From Opitutaceae bacterium (lineage in GTDB: Bacteria > Verrucomicrobiota > Verrucomicrobiia > Opitutales > Opitutaceae), in the NCBI GenBank assembly GCA_041395105.1, contig JAWLBB010000001.1, forward strand, positions 806,001-870,000: a stretch of 64,000 nucleotides of DNA, in the 5' to 3' direction. Position numbers and translations under genes: made by a program. The notes under the pieces are model-generated. The model had not been told where the DNA came from. It saw nothing but the letters and a program-made list of their open reading frames with translations, and did no database searches. This document shows, one piece after another, positions 45,901 to 55,532 of the stretch; position 1 is the stretch's first letter, and every line of letters begins with the position of its first letter.

Positions 45901-46321
45901 GGGCGTCGGACAGGGGAGGGAAGGTTATTCACATACGGGATTCCCGGGAATCGGGACACCGCTCTGACCGCAACCGACTCGAACGCTCAGCCTGGAAAAA
46001 TGGGTGATCCTTCAGAGGTGGAATATGGATACGCTGTTAAACGTATAAACTACTGAGGGATAATGGTTTGGCTAAAAAGGCTGTGAGTTGATTCGATTGC
46101 GTGCAGGGCGGACCAGAATTCAGGGGCCGTTTGGCAGATCCCAAACTATGGAATGTGACAATAACGTTAAGCCTAATCGGCTTTTCAAGACCAACTTTCC
46201 GACAAGTTACTGACAGTGTCCTGAGGATAAGTTTTTTGATTTTTGGATTGCCACGAAAACGGCTCCACGGAGCCGATTGCGGGCCTTGCACCCGACCGGT
46301 TTGACCGGCTGATCCAGGGAC
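45901..46321. promoter_or_regulatory. dnaA upstream region with one good DnaA box
   Basis: The 420-bp gap between dnaA and hprK contains one consensus-type box, TTATTCACA at 45925-45933, and a near-match, TTATCCTCA on the minus strand around 46233. A locally AT-rich tract (GATAAGTTTTTTGATTTTTG) follows. The gap could be the dnaA promoter and possibly part of oriC. Too few clear boxes are present to call an origin. Confidence 0.45.
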
Positions 46322-47293
46322 TTACTCCTGATCATTGTTCCGGGACATGTGGGCAATCAGCTGTTCGTTGAATTCCAGAGCAGGGTCATGGCCCATGATT
46401 TTGAGGGCTTGGACAAGCGCGGCCACCTCAACCAACCGGGCGAGGTCCCGTCCCGGCCGGACGTAGATCTCGACGTGGGGCACCTGGATTCCGAGGATTT
46501 CATAGATCCCCCCTTCGAGTCCGGTTCGTTCTTCGATCGCATCCGGGACCATTTCGAGCAGGCTGACCACGAGATCGATCCGCTTCTCGAGACGGACGCT
46601 GCGGATGCCGAACATGGTGGCCACGTTGATGATCCCGAGGCCGCGACATTCCATATAGCCACGGTTGAGCTCCATGCTGAAGGCCATCAGGTCGCGTTCA
46701 TCGAGCAGTTTGACCCGGGTCATGTCGTCGGCGACCAGACTGTGTCCGCGTTCGATCAGAGCCAGGGCGCACTCGCTTTTGCCGACACCGCTGTCGCCGC
46801 GGATGAGAACCCCGATGCCCTTGATGTCCATCGTGGTGCCGTGCATGGTCGTGGTCGGGGCGAATTCATTGTCGATGCAGAGCGTGGCGGCATTCACGAA
46901 ATTCATCGTGATCATCGGCGTCTTCAAGAGGGGCAGCTTCCGCTCTTCCGCGATCTGCAGCATCGGACGGGTCGGGTTGAAGTTCCGGGAAAAGACCAGG
47001 CAGGGAATGGCGCGGTCGACCAGAAGACTGATCACCTCGTACTGCTTTTCTTCGCTCATCGAGCGCAGGTAGGTCATCTCGGCGGCTCCGAGCACCTGGA
47101 GGCGCTTGTTGGCGAAGTACTTGGTGAAACCGGTCAAGGCGAGGGCCGGGCGGTTGATGCTGCCTTCACGGATGGTCCGGAAGAGGCCCTTTTCTCCGGC
47201 CACGACTTCCAGCTTCAGCCGCTCGCGGTAGGTATTGAAGAAATGCTCGACCGTGATGCTCCTTGTTTGCCGTTTTTTGGTGGGGGTCGCCAT
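46322..47293 (-). CDS. hprK: HPr kinase/phosphorylase
   Basis: HprK phosphorylates and dephosphorylates a serine of HPr and controls carbon use. The 323-residue protein has an N-terminal domain, then the P-loop RGDSGVGKSECALALIERGH and the K3 signature GLGIINVATMFG region with LVADDMTRVKL. The C-terminal helices (GRDLARLVEVAALVQALKIMG) complete it. No ptsH is nearby. In Gram-negative bacteria lacking a sugar PTS, HprK commonly sits beside lpt and rpoN genes; here it is 55 bp downstream of lptB on the same strand. Confidence 0.95.
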   Translation of the reverse strand: MATPTKKRQTRSITVEHFFNTYRERLKLEVVAGEKGLFRTIREGSINRPALALTGFTKYFANKRLQVLGAAEMTYLRSMSEEKQYEVISLLVDRAIPCLVFSRNFNPTRPMLQIAEERKLPLLKTPMITMNFVNAATLCIDNEFAPTTTMHGTTMDIKGIGVLIRGDSGVGKSECALALIERGHSLVADDMTRVKLLDERDLMAFSMELNRGYMECRGLGIINVATMFGIRSVRLEKRIDLVVSLLEMVPDAIEERTGLEGGIYEILGIQVPHVEIYVRPGRDLARLVEVAALVQALKIMGHDPALEFNEQLIAHMSRNNDQE

Positions 47294-47348
47294 GGTGGGA
47301 TTGAAGAAGAGGCCTCTTTTCGCGTTTCGAGTCGAATTCCGGGGGCTT

Positions 47349-48092
47349 CTAGAGATTGAAATCCTCGCCGAGATAGAACTTCCGGCTCTGCGGGTCCTGG
47401 ATGAGGAAGTCGCTGGTGCCCTCGCAGAGAACCCGGCCCTCGTGGATGAGGTAGGCCCGATCGACGATGCGCAGGGTTTCGCGCACGTTGTGGTCGGTGA
47501 TGAGGATACCGATCCCGCGCTCCTTTAGGGACAGAACGATGCGCTGCACCTCGGCCACGCTGATCGGGTCCACTCCGGAGAATGGTTCGTCGAGGAGAAG
47601 GAAGCGGGGCCGGGTGACCAGGGCCCGGGATATCTCCAGACGGCGGCGTTCGCCGCCGCTCAGGGTGTAGGCCTTCTGCCCGGCCAGCGACGTCAAGCCC
47701 AGTTCCTCGAGGTGTTCGGCCGTGACGGTGGCGCGTTCGTGCCGGTTGAGCGGGAGAGTCTCCGCGATGGCCCGTATATTCTCTTCGACGGTGAGCTTGC
47801 GAAAGACGCTGGGTTCCTGGGGCAGGTAACCCACGCCCAGTCGGGCACGCTGGTGCATCCGCATCCGGGTCACATCGTGGCCCTGGATAGTGACTTTGCC
47901 TTCGGTCGACCGGATCAGGCCGACTATCATGTAGAAAGTGGTGGTCTTGCCTGCTCCGTTGGGTCCGAGCAGGCCGACGATCTCGCCTGCCTTGACGTCC
48001 AGGTTCACCCCGGAGACCACCCGGCGGGTTCCGAAGACCTTGACCAGGTTGCGTGCCTCGATCGAGGGGGTCTGTGCGGTGCGTTCAGTCAC
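47349..48092 (-). CDS. lptB: LPS export ABC transporter ATPase LptB
   Basis: LptB powers extraction of LPS from the inner membrane for transport across the periplasm. The 247-residue protein has Walker A GLLGPNGAGKTTTFYMIVG, the LptB-typical GYLPQEPSVFRKLTVEENI, signature LSGGERRRLEISRAL, and Walker B FLLLDEPFSGVDPISV. It overlaps lptA by 4 bp. The transmembrane partners LptF and LptG are not in the window. Confidence 0.97.
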   Translation of the reverse strand: MTERTAQTPSIEARNLVKVFGTRRVVSGVNLDVKAGEIVGLLGPNGAGKTTTFYMIVGLIRSTEGKVTIQGHDVTRMRMHQRARLGVGYLPQEPSVFRKLTVEENIRAIAETLPLNRHERATVTAEHLEELGLTSLAGQKAYTLSGGERRRLEISRALVTRPRFLLLDEPFSGVDPISVAEVQRIVLSLKERGIGILITDHNVRETLRIVDRAYLIHEGRVLCEGTSDFLIQDPQSRKFYLGEDFNL

Positions 48093-48730
48093 GTTTCCTC
48101 GGTCTCCGTGACAGGGGCCTCGTTTTTCTCGCTGGTTCTTGGCGCGTCGCCGGTGTCCGGTTGGGCTTCGGGTGGCGCTGGGGGTTCGACCACGTTGTTG
48201 TCGAACCCGAGATTCGGAAGGGCGGGGAGAATCACCCGGGCCGGGCCGGTGGCGCCTCCTTCGACGATCGCGCGCCGATCGCCGCGGAAAAAGGTGATGC
48301 GTTCCCCGGAGACGGTTCCCTGGGTGTCAGTGACCATCGGACTCTCGGTCAGGACGATCTTGTCCTGACCCGGCAGGACCTCGGCCCGGCCGGCGGTGGC
48401 CACCCGGCCTTCCTGCGAGATGGAGACGTTGCCGAGGGCGAGAATCTGACGGATACTGCCGATCTGGCCCACATTGGCCTCGAGGTCGCCGGTCCGGTCG
48501 GCATGGATTTCCAGGCGGTCGCAAGTGACGATCAGGTTGTTGCCGGTCAGTTTGACGTGATCGGAGAAGAGGAAGAAGGCCTTCTCGCCGTCATTCTCCA
48601 TTTCGAGCCGGTCGCTAGAGATCACCGTTTCAGGGATGGACGGCTCATCCGCGGCCGGGGTTGCAGCGGTGATGGGAACGAATCCGGAGAAGGCGAGCAG
48701 AGCGGTCGCGGTGGCGAGAATGTGTTTCAT
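48089..48730 (-). CDS. lptA: LPS transport periplasmic protein LptA (OstA domain)
   Basis: The 213-residue protein has a signal peptide (MKHILATATALLAFSGFVPI) and an OstA-type beta-jellyroll (VISSDRLEMENDGEKAFFLF, then NNLIVTCDRLEIHADR, GNVSISQEGRVATAGRAEV). It is the periplasmic LPS bridge between LptC and LptD. A disordered acidic and proline-rich tail of about 40 residues extends beyond the usual E. coli length. It overlaps lptB and lptC by 4 bp. The ATG at 48730 starts the signal peptide; the longer frame is a shadow. Confidence 0.88.
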   Translation of the reverse strand: MKHILATATALLAFSGFVPITAATPAADEPSIPETVISSDRLEMENDGEKAFFLFSDHVKLTGNNLIVTCDRLEIHADRTGDLEANVGQIGSIRQILALGNVSISQEGRVATAGRAEVLPGQDKIVLTESPMVTDTQGTVSGERITFFRGDRRAIVEGGATGPARVILPALPNLGFDNNVVEPPAPPEAQPDTGDAPRTSEKNEAPVTETEET

Positions 48731-49179
48731 TTCAGGATGTCTCCGATGCCTTCGAAGAAGGTCACCTCGACGTTGGTTTCGATGGACACTCGATCTTCGT
48801 TGCCGTGCCAAGTCCAGTTCTGTCCGGTGATTTTGAAATCCCGATTGGTGATAAGAATGCCGTTGTGCCCGACCGCCTTGTTTTCTGCGATGAGCACGGT
48901 GGCATCGGGACTGGTGATCTCGGTCTGCACCTCGCTGGAGGCATCCCCGGTGAAGAGCTGGATTTCCATCTCGACCAGGTCGACGTGATCCCCATCTCGG
49001 TAGATTCCCTTGGCCCCGCGCAGTTCCCAGGTGCGGTAGCCTTCGGGATTGAACATGGGCAGGCGGAAATTCTCGACCGGTGCATTCGGGATCATCTGGG
49101 CCAGAAGGACGGAATGAAGCGGGATGAGAATCATCGCGACAATGGCGAGTCCGAGGCAGATCACGACTCGGGGCTTCAT
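48727..49179 (-). CDS. lptC: LPS transport protein LptC-like
   Basis: The 150-residue protein has an N-terminal membrane anchor (VVICLGLAIVAMILIPLHSVL) and an LptC/LptA-type jellyroll (VENFRLPMFNPEGYRTWELRG region, DLVEMEIQLF, TVLIAENKAVGHNG). It would receive LPS from the LptBFG complex at the inner membrane. It overlaps lptA at its 3' end and kdsC at its 5' end by 4 bp each, so the order kdsC-lptC-lptA-lptB is an overlapping chain, as in enterobacteria. Confidence 0.85.
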   Translation of the reverse strand: MKPRVVICLGLAIVAMILIPLHSVLLAQMIPNAPVENFRLPMFNPEGYRTWELRGAKGIYRDGDHVDLVEMEIQLFTGDASSEVQTEITSPDATVLIAENKAVGHNGILITNRDFKITGQNWTWHGNEDRVSIETNVEVTFFEGIGDILK

Positions 49180-49745
49180 GACCTTGTGCCCGGTCGGGCC
49201 CGGGGCAGAATCTGTTCGCAGACTTCGCGCACGGCGCCAAATCCGGCCGGGCGGGTGGTGATGGCATCGGCGGCCTCGACCGCAGCGGGCATGGCATCGG
49301 GCACCGTGATGCCGATTCCGGCCCAGCGGATCGCGTCCGCATCGATGTCGTCGTCGCCCATATAGCAGATGTTCTCCTGTTTGATCCCGAGTTGGGAAGC
49401 AAGATCCTCGAGAACCTCGCGCTTGTCGGTGCGCCCTTGGACAAGGTGGGTGATCTTGAGTTCCGTCGCCCGGCGGGTGGTGGCGCCGGATTCCCGCCCC
49501 GAGATCCAGGCGAGAATCACTCCCGCGTCCCGGAGCCGGACCAGGCCGAGTCCGTCCAGAATGGAGAATCGCTTGGTCTCGGATCCGTCGGAGGAAACGA
49601 GGATCGTGCCGTCGGTCAGGATGCCGTCGACGTCCATCGCGAAAAGGCGGATGGCGGCCCATCGCCTCGCCGGGAGATCCCCGGGACCCGGAGTGGCCGG
49701 GCCGACCGGTCGCCGGTCCGGTGCGCGTGAACTCAATCCATCCAT
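49176..49745 (-). CDS. kdsC: KDO 8-phosphate phosphatase
   Basis: KdsC removes phosphate from KDO 8-phosphate, the product of KdsA. The 189-residue HAD-type protein has the DxD motif FAMDVDGILTDGTI, the Thr/Ser motif ILAWISGRES, and YMGDDDIDADAIRWAG for motif IV. The first 30 residues look non-conserved, so the true start may be downstream of 49745. It overlaps the fused E1 gene by 13 bp and lptC by 4. Confidence 0.93.
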   Translation of the reverse strand: MDGLSSRAPDRRPVGPATPGPGDLPARRWAAIRLFAMDVDGILTDGTILVSSDGSETKRFSILDGLGLVRLRDAGVILAWISGRESGATTRRATELKITHLVQGRTDKREVLEDLASQLGIKQENICYMGDDDIDADAIRWAGIGITVPDAMPAAVEAADAITTRPAGFGAVREVCEQILPRARPGTRS

Positions 49746-51757
49746 TCGATCAGCCTGTCGGCGATGCGGTTGGCGGAGGGGCGGTAGGTTTCCTCCAGTT
49801 CCGGGGCGAAGGGGACGGGTGTATCCAATGAAGCAATACGAAGGGGCGGGGCCTCCAGGTCGAAAAACTTGTCCTCGACCAGGCGGCTGACCAACTCGGC
49901 CCCGAACCCGCAGGTCCGCCTCCCCTCATGGATGACGGCAAGACGGTGGGTCCGGTCGATCGACGCGGTGATCGCGCCAAGCTCGAGCGGGGCGATCGCC
50001 CGGATATCGAACAGGTCGAAGGTGTAGCCATATTCTGTTTCGAGAGTCCGGGCGGCCTGCTCCGTCTGGCCGACCATCTCCCCGTAGGTGACCAGGGTGG
50101 CGTGGAGCCCCGAGGCGACCTGTCGGGGGTGCCAGACGGAGAGGTAGTCGGGGTCGAAGCCGACCAGGCCCTTGCGGTTGCGATAGAGTTTCTTGTGCTC
50201 GAAGAGAAGGACGGGATTGGGGTCCTCGAAAGCGGCGAGCAGGGCATTGTAGGCGTCCTGTGGGGTGCTCGGGTAAAGTATCTTCAGTCCGGGGGCGTGG
50301 GCGTAGAGGGCTTCAAGGTCCTGGGAATGAAAGGAGCCGAAGGTGAGACCACCTCCGTTCGGAAGTCGGAGGACGAGGGGAACCGATGCGCCGGAGCGGA
50401 AGTGGTAGGTGCCGGCATTGAGCAGGATCTGGGTGGTGGCGTCGGTTGCGAAATCCGAAAACTGGAATTCAACGACCGGTCGGTGTCCGTTCAGGGCCAG
50501 GCCGGTCGCATAGCCGACCATGGCCGACTCCGCCAGGGGTGTGTTCAGGACGCGGCTTCGGCCGAATGCTTCGAACAAGCCGTCTGTCACCTTGAAGGCG
50601 CCACCGTAATCGGCGATGTCCTGGCCCATGATCAGCGACTCCGCACGTTCGGAGAGGATCTTCTTCAGGGCGCGGTTGATCGCCTGGGCCATGGTCAGTT
50701 CTTCCTTCTCCGTGGTCACTGTCCATGGTATCGGCCCGGTCGAAGGGGCGAGCACCTCCGCCGCGAAATCTCCGGGGAGGGGGCGGGCCACCTGCAGGGC
50801 GGTGGAGACGATATCCTCGAGGAAAGAGGAGTTCTCCTCTTCGATGGTCGCAACCGCGGCAATGGCTCCGGTGGTGGTCAGGCGCTCGCGCAGTCGTCGG
50901 AGAGGATCAAGCGGAGCCCAGCTTTCCGCTTCGCCGGGTTTGAGATAGGTGCAGGTGTCGTAGCAGGCATGGCCCCGCAGACGCAGGACGCGGGCTTCAA
51001 TCAGCATGGGTCGGCCGGATTCGCGGACTTCGGCGATCGCGGCCGGCAGGACCTGCAGGCAGGCCTCCACGTCGGTTCCGTCAAGGGCCAGACCTTTCAT
51101 GCCGTAGCCGGCCGCACGGGAGGAGAGATCCTTGACCCCGTATTGTTCGGAGACCGGTGTCGAGTAGGCGTAACCGTTGTTCTCGATGATGAAGAGGACA
51201 GGGATGCCGAGGACACTGGCCAGATTCATCGATTCATGAACGTCGCCGGTGCTGGTGCCGCCATCGCCCAGAAGGGCCACGCCGATGGCGGGAAGCCCTT
51301 TCCGGCGCTGGGAGTCGGTCCCTCCGACCACATTGGAGAGCATGGCCCCCAGATGGCTGATCATGGGATAACTCCGGTGGGCGGGGTCCCCGTGATGGGC
51401 GTTGCCCTCGCGTGCCTTCGTCGGGCTCTCGGCGTTGGCCAGGTACTGGTTGAGGTGATCCCCCGGATGGCCCCCCCAGATCAGGTGGCCGGCCAGGTCG
51501 CGGTGGGTCCAGGACACCACGTCGATCTCCTTGTCGAGCAGGAGTGCGAGCGGGACGGTCAGTCCCTCATTCCCCTGGCCGCCGGTCACGGTACCCTTGA
51601 TCAAGCCCTGTCGGAAGAGGTGAAAGATCCGGTCGTCCATCATCCTTGCGAAATGCATCCAACGGTAGGACTGGAGCAGCGCGGAATCGGAGTCTTCAGA
51701 CGAACTCGGTTGTAAGGTCCGTTGGCGCAGGGCGTTGGGTGGCGGCGAGAATTCCAT
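49733..51757 (-). CDS. Fused alpha-keto-acid dehydrogenase E1 (alpha-beta)
   Basis: The 674-residue protein joins both E1 halves. Residues about 30-340 are the alpha part, with the thiamine diphosphate motif GDGG (164-167) ending in NN (ENNGYAYSTP). Residues about 345-674 are the beta part (AQAINRALKKILSERAESLI, FGRSRVLNTPLAESAMVGYA, TLVTYGEM, VIHEGRRTCGFGAEL). Such enzymes decarboxylate 2-oxo acids and acylate a lipoyl domain. Branched-chain or pyruvate specificity cannot be read. No E2 or E3 gene is adjacent. It is the first of the kdsC-lptCAB chain, which is unusual company for an E1. Confidence 0.9.
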   Translation of the reverse strand: MEFSPPPNALRQRTLQPSSSEDSDSALLQSYRWMHFARMMDDRIFHLFRQGLIKGTVTGGQGNEGLTVPLALLLDKEIDVVSWTHRDLAGHLIWGGHPGDHLNQYLANAESPTKAREGNAHHGDPAHRSYPMISHLGAMLSNVVGGTDSQRRKGLPAIGVALLGDGGTSTGDVHESMNLASVLGIPVLFIIENNGYAYSTPVSEQYGVKDLSSRAAGYGMKGLALDGTDVEACLQVLPAAIAEVRESGRPMLIEARVLRLRGHACYDTCTYLKPGEAESWAPLDPLRRLRERLTTTGAIAAVATIEEENSSFLEDIVSTALQVARPLPGDFAAEVLAPSTGPIPWTVTTEKEELTMAQAINRALKKILSERAESLIMGQDIADYGGAFKVTDGLFEAFGRSRVLNTPLAESAMVGYATGLALNGHRPVVEFQFSDFATDATTQILLNAGTYHFRSGASVPLVLRLPNGGGLTFGSFHSQDLEALYAHAPGLKILYPSTPQDAYNALLAAFEDPNPVLLFEHKKLYRNRKGLVGFDPDYLSVWHPRQVASGLHATLVTYGEMVGQTEQAARTLETEYGYTFDLFDIRAIAPLELGAITASIDRTHRLAVIHEGRRTCGFGAELVSRLVEDKFFDLEAPPLRIASLDTPVPFAPELEETYRPSANRIADRLIEWMD

Positions 51758-51821
51758 CGTGGCGGTCCGTGATTACCGGTGGGGGCGAATTGACTCGAGC
51801 AAAATCAGATCGGGACAGACT

Positions 51822-52508
51822 CTAAAGTTCCAGGGATTCCCCCGGTTTCAGGGCGACGACCCGGGACCCGCTGTCCTCGAGCTTGCGGGCCAGTTCCGCC
51901 GGATCGGCCAGGATCAGGTCAAAGGTATTGTAGTGGATGGGGATGATGACTTTGGGTTTGAGCAGGCGGGCGGCCTCGGCCGCTTCGCCGATCCCCATGG
52001 TGAAATTGTCTCCAATCGGCAGGAGAGCGAGATCAAGGGGGTGCATGCGCCCGATCAATTCCATGTCGAGGAAAACGCAGGTGTCACCCGCATGGTAGAT
52101 CGTGCGCCCCTCCAGGTTGAGGATGATCCCCGCGGGGTTTCCCATGTAGCGTAGGTTTCCCTCGGCGTCGGGATAACTCGAACTGTGATGGGCCAACGTC
52201 AGCTTGACCTGACCGAAGGGAAACCTCCATTGACCTCCGGTCCCCATTCCGTGAGTCGTGAGCCCCTGTCGTTCGAAATAGGTGGCGATTTCAAAATTGG
52301 CGACGATGGTTGCGCCGGTCCGCCGGGCTATGGCTGCGGCGTCACCGATGTGGTCGTCGTGCCCGTGGGTGATGATGATGAAATCGCATTCAATTTCATC
52401 GGGCCCGATCGGGGCCTTGTCGTTTCCGGTCAGGAAGGGGTCGATCACGATGGCGTGGGTCCCGGTCTGGATCAGGACACCGGAATGGGAGAGATAGGTC
52501 AGTTTCAT
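51822..52508 (-). CDS. UPF0173 metal-dependent hydrolase
   Basis: The 228-residue protein belongs to the metallo-beta-lactamase fold: KLTYLSHSGVLIQTGTHAIV, DFIIITHGHDDHIGDA (HxHxDH), LTLAHHSS and HAGDTC, with YHAGDTCVFLDMELIGRM near the middle. The substrate is unknown. It is 64 bp upstream of the fused E1 gene on the same strand and could be the operon's first gene. Confidence 0.9.
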   Translation of the reverse strand: MKLTYLSHSGVLIQTGTHAIVIDPFLTGNDKAPIGPDEIECDFIIITHGHDDHIGDAAAIARRTGATIVANFEIATYFERQGLTTHGMGTGGQWRFPFGQVKLTLAHHSSSYPDAEGNLRYMGNPAGIILNLEGRTIYHAGDTCVFLDMELIGRMHPLDLALLPIGDNFTMGIGEAAEAARLLKPKVIIPIHYNTFDLILADPAELARKLEDSGSRVVALKPGESLEL

Positions 52509-52822
52509 TACGCGAGATCTGGCTGATGATCGGCGGCTGACCGGAGCGGGCGGGGATGGAAGAACGGCCCGATCCGGTCAGCCAGATGGTCTGGCTTGTC
52601 CATGATGGACCGACCCCGGGTGGTTTCAACCGTTTTGGAACAGACAGACAGGGCTGTCGTCGTCGGAGCGGCTTGGATCGGAATTCGAAGAATTGCACTC
52701 CCGCCGGATTGACTCCTGAGGCCGATTCCTCCATACTTTCTTTTCAGATCGACGGTGTTTTTGCGATCCATTCGATCAAGAACGCATCGTTGAGGCCGAA
52801 TCAAAGGAATATACCCCCTCCG

Positions 52823-53506
52823 ATGTATCAGCGCGGCAAATCCTCCAAAGGGTCCGGACTGATGGCTGGCGCGACAGCCATGGTTGTCGTCGCGTTCCTG
52901 TTCCTCCTGATTCCCTTGATGAATCGCACGGATCGTCATGGGGGGCCTTCGAAAAGCGGATTGGGTCTGATCACCACTGCTCCGGCGATCTCACGCGAAA
53001 CGGTGGCCGAGCCATCGATCTCGGTCCGGAATGAACGGTTGAATCTGGCTGATCGGGGGACCATTCCCGCGGGCTGGACGGCCGCCGAAAAGCAGGTCAC
53101 CGAAACGCCCAGGGCTATTCAGATGCCGGTTCTCGAGAGTTTTGAACCCGCCGAGAGGGTGGAGACGGAATTCGTCTTCAACGTCGAGGATCTTGACAAC
53201 ACGCCGACCCCGTTTTTCAGGGAACGCCCGACCTATCCTGAAGTGATGCGGCGGCAGGCCATCGAGGGCAAGGTGGTCGCCGAATTCCGGGTTGATCGTG
53301 AGGGCAAGACCTGGGATGTGGTCGTCGTCAGCTCGGATCATCCCGAATTCTCGGCGAGCGTCATCTCCGCTCTCAAACGCTGGCGTTTCCTTCCCGGGCG
53401 GGTGGATGGCCAGAAGGTGGAGTTCCGCATGCGGATCCCGATGGTCTTCAAGATCGTATCGGCGGATCCGGAAGACGCGGAACCCATGTTCGCCGTGGCC
53501 CAATGA
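52823..53506 (+). CDS. TonB-like periplasmic energy transducer
   Basis: The 227-residue protein has one N-terminal membrane anchor (LMAGATAMVVVAFLFLLIPL), an extended periplasmic part, and a C-terminal TonB domain (RERPTYPEVMRRQAIEGKVV, then VDREGKTWDVVVVSSDHPEF and ISALKRWRFLPGRVDG). It should couple the proton-motive force to outer-membrane receptors. The usual proline-rich linker is short. The ATG at 52823 is used; the frame upstream is an antisense shadow region. Confidence 0.88.
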   Translation: MYQRGKSSKGSGLMAGATAMVVVAFLFLLIPLMNRTDRHGGPSKSGLGLITTAPAISRETVAEPSISVRNERLNLADRGTIPAGWTAAEKQVTETPRAIQMPVLESFEPAERVETEFVFNVEDLDNTPTPFFRERPTYPEVMRRQAIEGKVVAEFRVDREGKTWDVVVVSSDHPEFSASVISALKRWRFLPGRVDGQKVEFRMRIPMVFKIVSADPEDAEPMFAVAQ

Positions 53507-53540
53507 GGCGGCGAATCGCTTTCACCTCAGGAATTTCCTT

Positions 53541-55058
53541 CTATTTGACCGTGTCGGGAAAGTAGCGCTGACGCAGAATGGCGGCCCCGTCGGCGCGGCC
53601 GGTCGCTTCGAGGCGGTCGATGTAGCGGGCGAGACCCGGAAGACCTCCCGGTTGACCGGGCAGGGTGGTGCGGGCGTGAAACGGGCCGCCCTCGTGGATC
53701 ACCGTCCAGAGGGGATCGGCCACGTCCGAGGTCGTTTTCGCCATTTTCTGCATCTGTCTGTCGTGCCAGCGTGCCAGTCGCCAATTGCCCTCCCGGCAGA
53801 TCTCCGGATGTGAACCCGCAAGATTGTTCTCTTCGTACGGGTCGGTTTCCAGGTTGAAGAGCATTTCCTGCGGAAAAAGATGGAATCCGTCGTGATAGGT
53901 TCGGATGTAGAGCCATTTCTCCCAGCGAACGCTGCGTTGGCAGACATGGACACATTGACTGAAAACGACCTCTTCCCGACCGGCATCCGGGTCGCCATCG
54001 GTGATGGCGGTGGCATAGCTTTCTCCGTCCCAGATCGGGCAGGCTTTACCCCCGAGCAGTTCCATCAGGGTCGGGGCGAGATCGAGATTGTAGTGGAATT
54101 TTGAATTCTCGCCGATCTTTCCTCCCGGCCACTTGATGATCAGGGGGACACGGCAGGTCGGCACGTCGGCCGTCCCGTGTTCGCCGTAGATGCCAAGCTC
54201 TCCCTGGTTCTCCCCATGGTCCGCTGAGATGATGATGGCGGTGTCGTCGTAAACACCGGCCCGGCGCAATTGCTCAATCGCGCGACCGATATGGTCGTCG
54301 ACGTAGCGGATGCCCGTGTCGTAGCCGTCGATCATCCGCTTCAGTTCGTCCTTGTCGGTCAGGGAGAGGGGGTGGCGCGGGTAGGGCGAGGACGCCTCCT
54401 CCTCGCTGCCGGTGTACATGCCGATGTCGAGGGCGGTGTGCGGGCCGGTCGTGGCCTGATGGCGTTTCAGGGCGCTGCCGTCCGCCAGCCATTCGGGCAG
54501 CGGATCGTTCTCGAAGGGGTTCGGGTAGCTTTCAGGGACGCGGTAAGGGGTGTGCGGATCCCAGAAGTTGAGGTGAAGGTACCAATTGTCCCGGGCCGCA
54601 TTGTCCTCGAGCCATTTGTCGAGGACGGGGGCGACGTGTTCGGCCGATTCCATTCCCCCCATCCCGGTATTGTGGATCTCGTTGAATCCCGCATAGAACC
54701 AGTGGGCGGCGTGGCGCTGTCCGAAGGGCGAAATCATCGCGGTGTGGAAACCCTTGGTCTGCAGTTGACGGGCCAGTCCCTGTTCGTCGAAGAGATCGCG
54801 AAAGCCCCGGGTCGGACCCTCGTTTTTCGGAGAGGCGGCTGAGCCGCCGTGGCCGACCACCCCGGTGTGTATTCCGAACCGACCGCTGTAGAGGGCGGTC
54901 CGCGACGGCAGGCAGGGGGCATCGCTCGCGAAGCACTGATGGAAGAGGGTGCCCTCCCGGGCCACTGCGTCGATTTGCGGCGAAGTGTTGCGGTGGTAGC
55001 CATAGCAGCCGAGGTGGTCTGCGCGGCAGGAGTCGATGTCGATGTAGAGGATGCGCAT
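53541..55058 (-). CDS. Sulfatase (Cys-type)
   Basis: The 505-residue protein is a formylglycine-dependent sulfatase: MRILYIDIDSCRADHLGCYGY gives metal ligands, and CLPSRTALYSGR is the C-x-P-S-R site whose Cys is converted to formylglycine. DTAIIISADHGENQGELGIYGEHG completes the metal site. No signal peptide is visible, so it may be cytosolic or depend on an unrecognised route. Substrate is unknown. Polysaccharide sulfatases are numerous in Verrucomicrobiota. It is convergent with the TonB-like gene. Confidence 0.93.
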   Translation of the reverse strand: MRILYIDIDSCRADHLGCYGYHRNTSPQIDAVAREGTLFHQCFASDAPCLPSRTALYSGRFGIHTGVVGHGGSAASPKNEGPTRGFRDLFDEQGLARQLQTKGFHTAMISPFGQRHAAHWFYAGFNEIHNTGMGGMESAEHVAPVLDKWLEDNAARDNWYLHLNFWDPHTPYRVPESYPNPFENDPLPEWLADGSALKRHQATTGPHTALDIGMYTGSEEEASSPYPRHPLSLTDKDELKRMIDGYDTGIRYVDDHIGRAIEQLRRAGVYDDTAIIISADHGENQGELGIYGEHGTADVPTCRVPLIIKWPGGKIGENSKFHYNLDLAPTLMELLGGKACPIWDGESYATAITDGDPDAGREEVVFSQCVHVCQRSVRWEKWLYIRTYHDGFHLFPQEMLFNLETDPYEENNLAGSHPEICREGNWRLARWHDRQMQKMAKTTSDVADPLWTVIHEGGPFHARTTLPGQPGGLPGLARYIDRLEATGRADGAAILRQRYFPDTVK

Positions 55059-55315
55059 GGTCAGATCGAATCTAGACGGTCAGCGCCCGCGTTCGAGGCA
55101 AAAACCGGAATCGTCCGGAATCGGGGTAATAATGGTGGTCCGGGCAGGGCGACCACCAGTCGCCCGTGTCAGCAGTCGTGGAGAACCCCGAGGGTGTATG
55201 TCGCCTGAGCGACAGAGATGTGGCCCTTTCAGGGCTCGGAACTCATCCCACCATCGGCCGGGGACGTCACTGTGGTCGATTTCGCGGACTTCGGGATGCG
55301 GGACTATTTTGTGAG

Positions 55316-55405
<90 letters not shown>

Positions 55406-55532
55406 TGTCGAAAGTAGGGATTACGCACAAGGTGGCAGGAGGATGCAAGTCCGACCTGACTCAAAATCAGGCCTGATTGGGAGCCTCGCTCTGCGTCGGC
55501 GTTGTCGCCTGCCTTGAGGGGCAGGCTCGGAA

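Noticed and set aside
48731..49444. N-terminal extension of lptA
   Set aside because: The frame overlaps lptC and kdsC in another phase; lptA's signal peptide starts at 48730.
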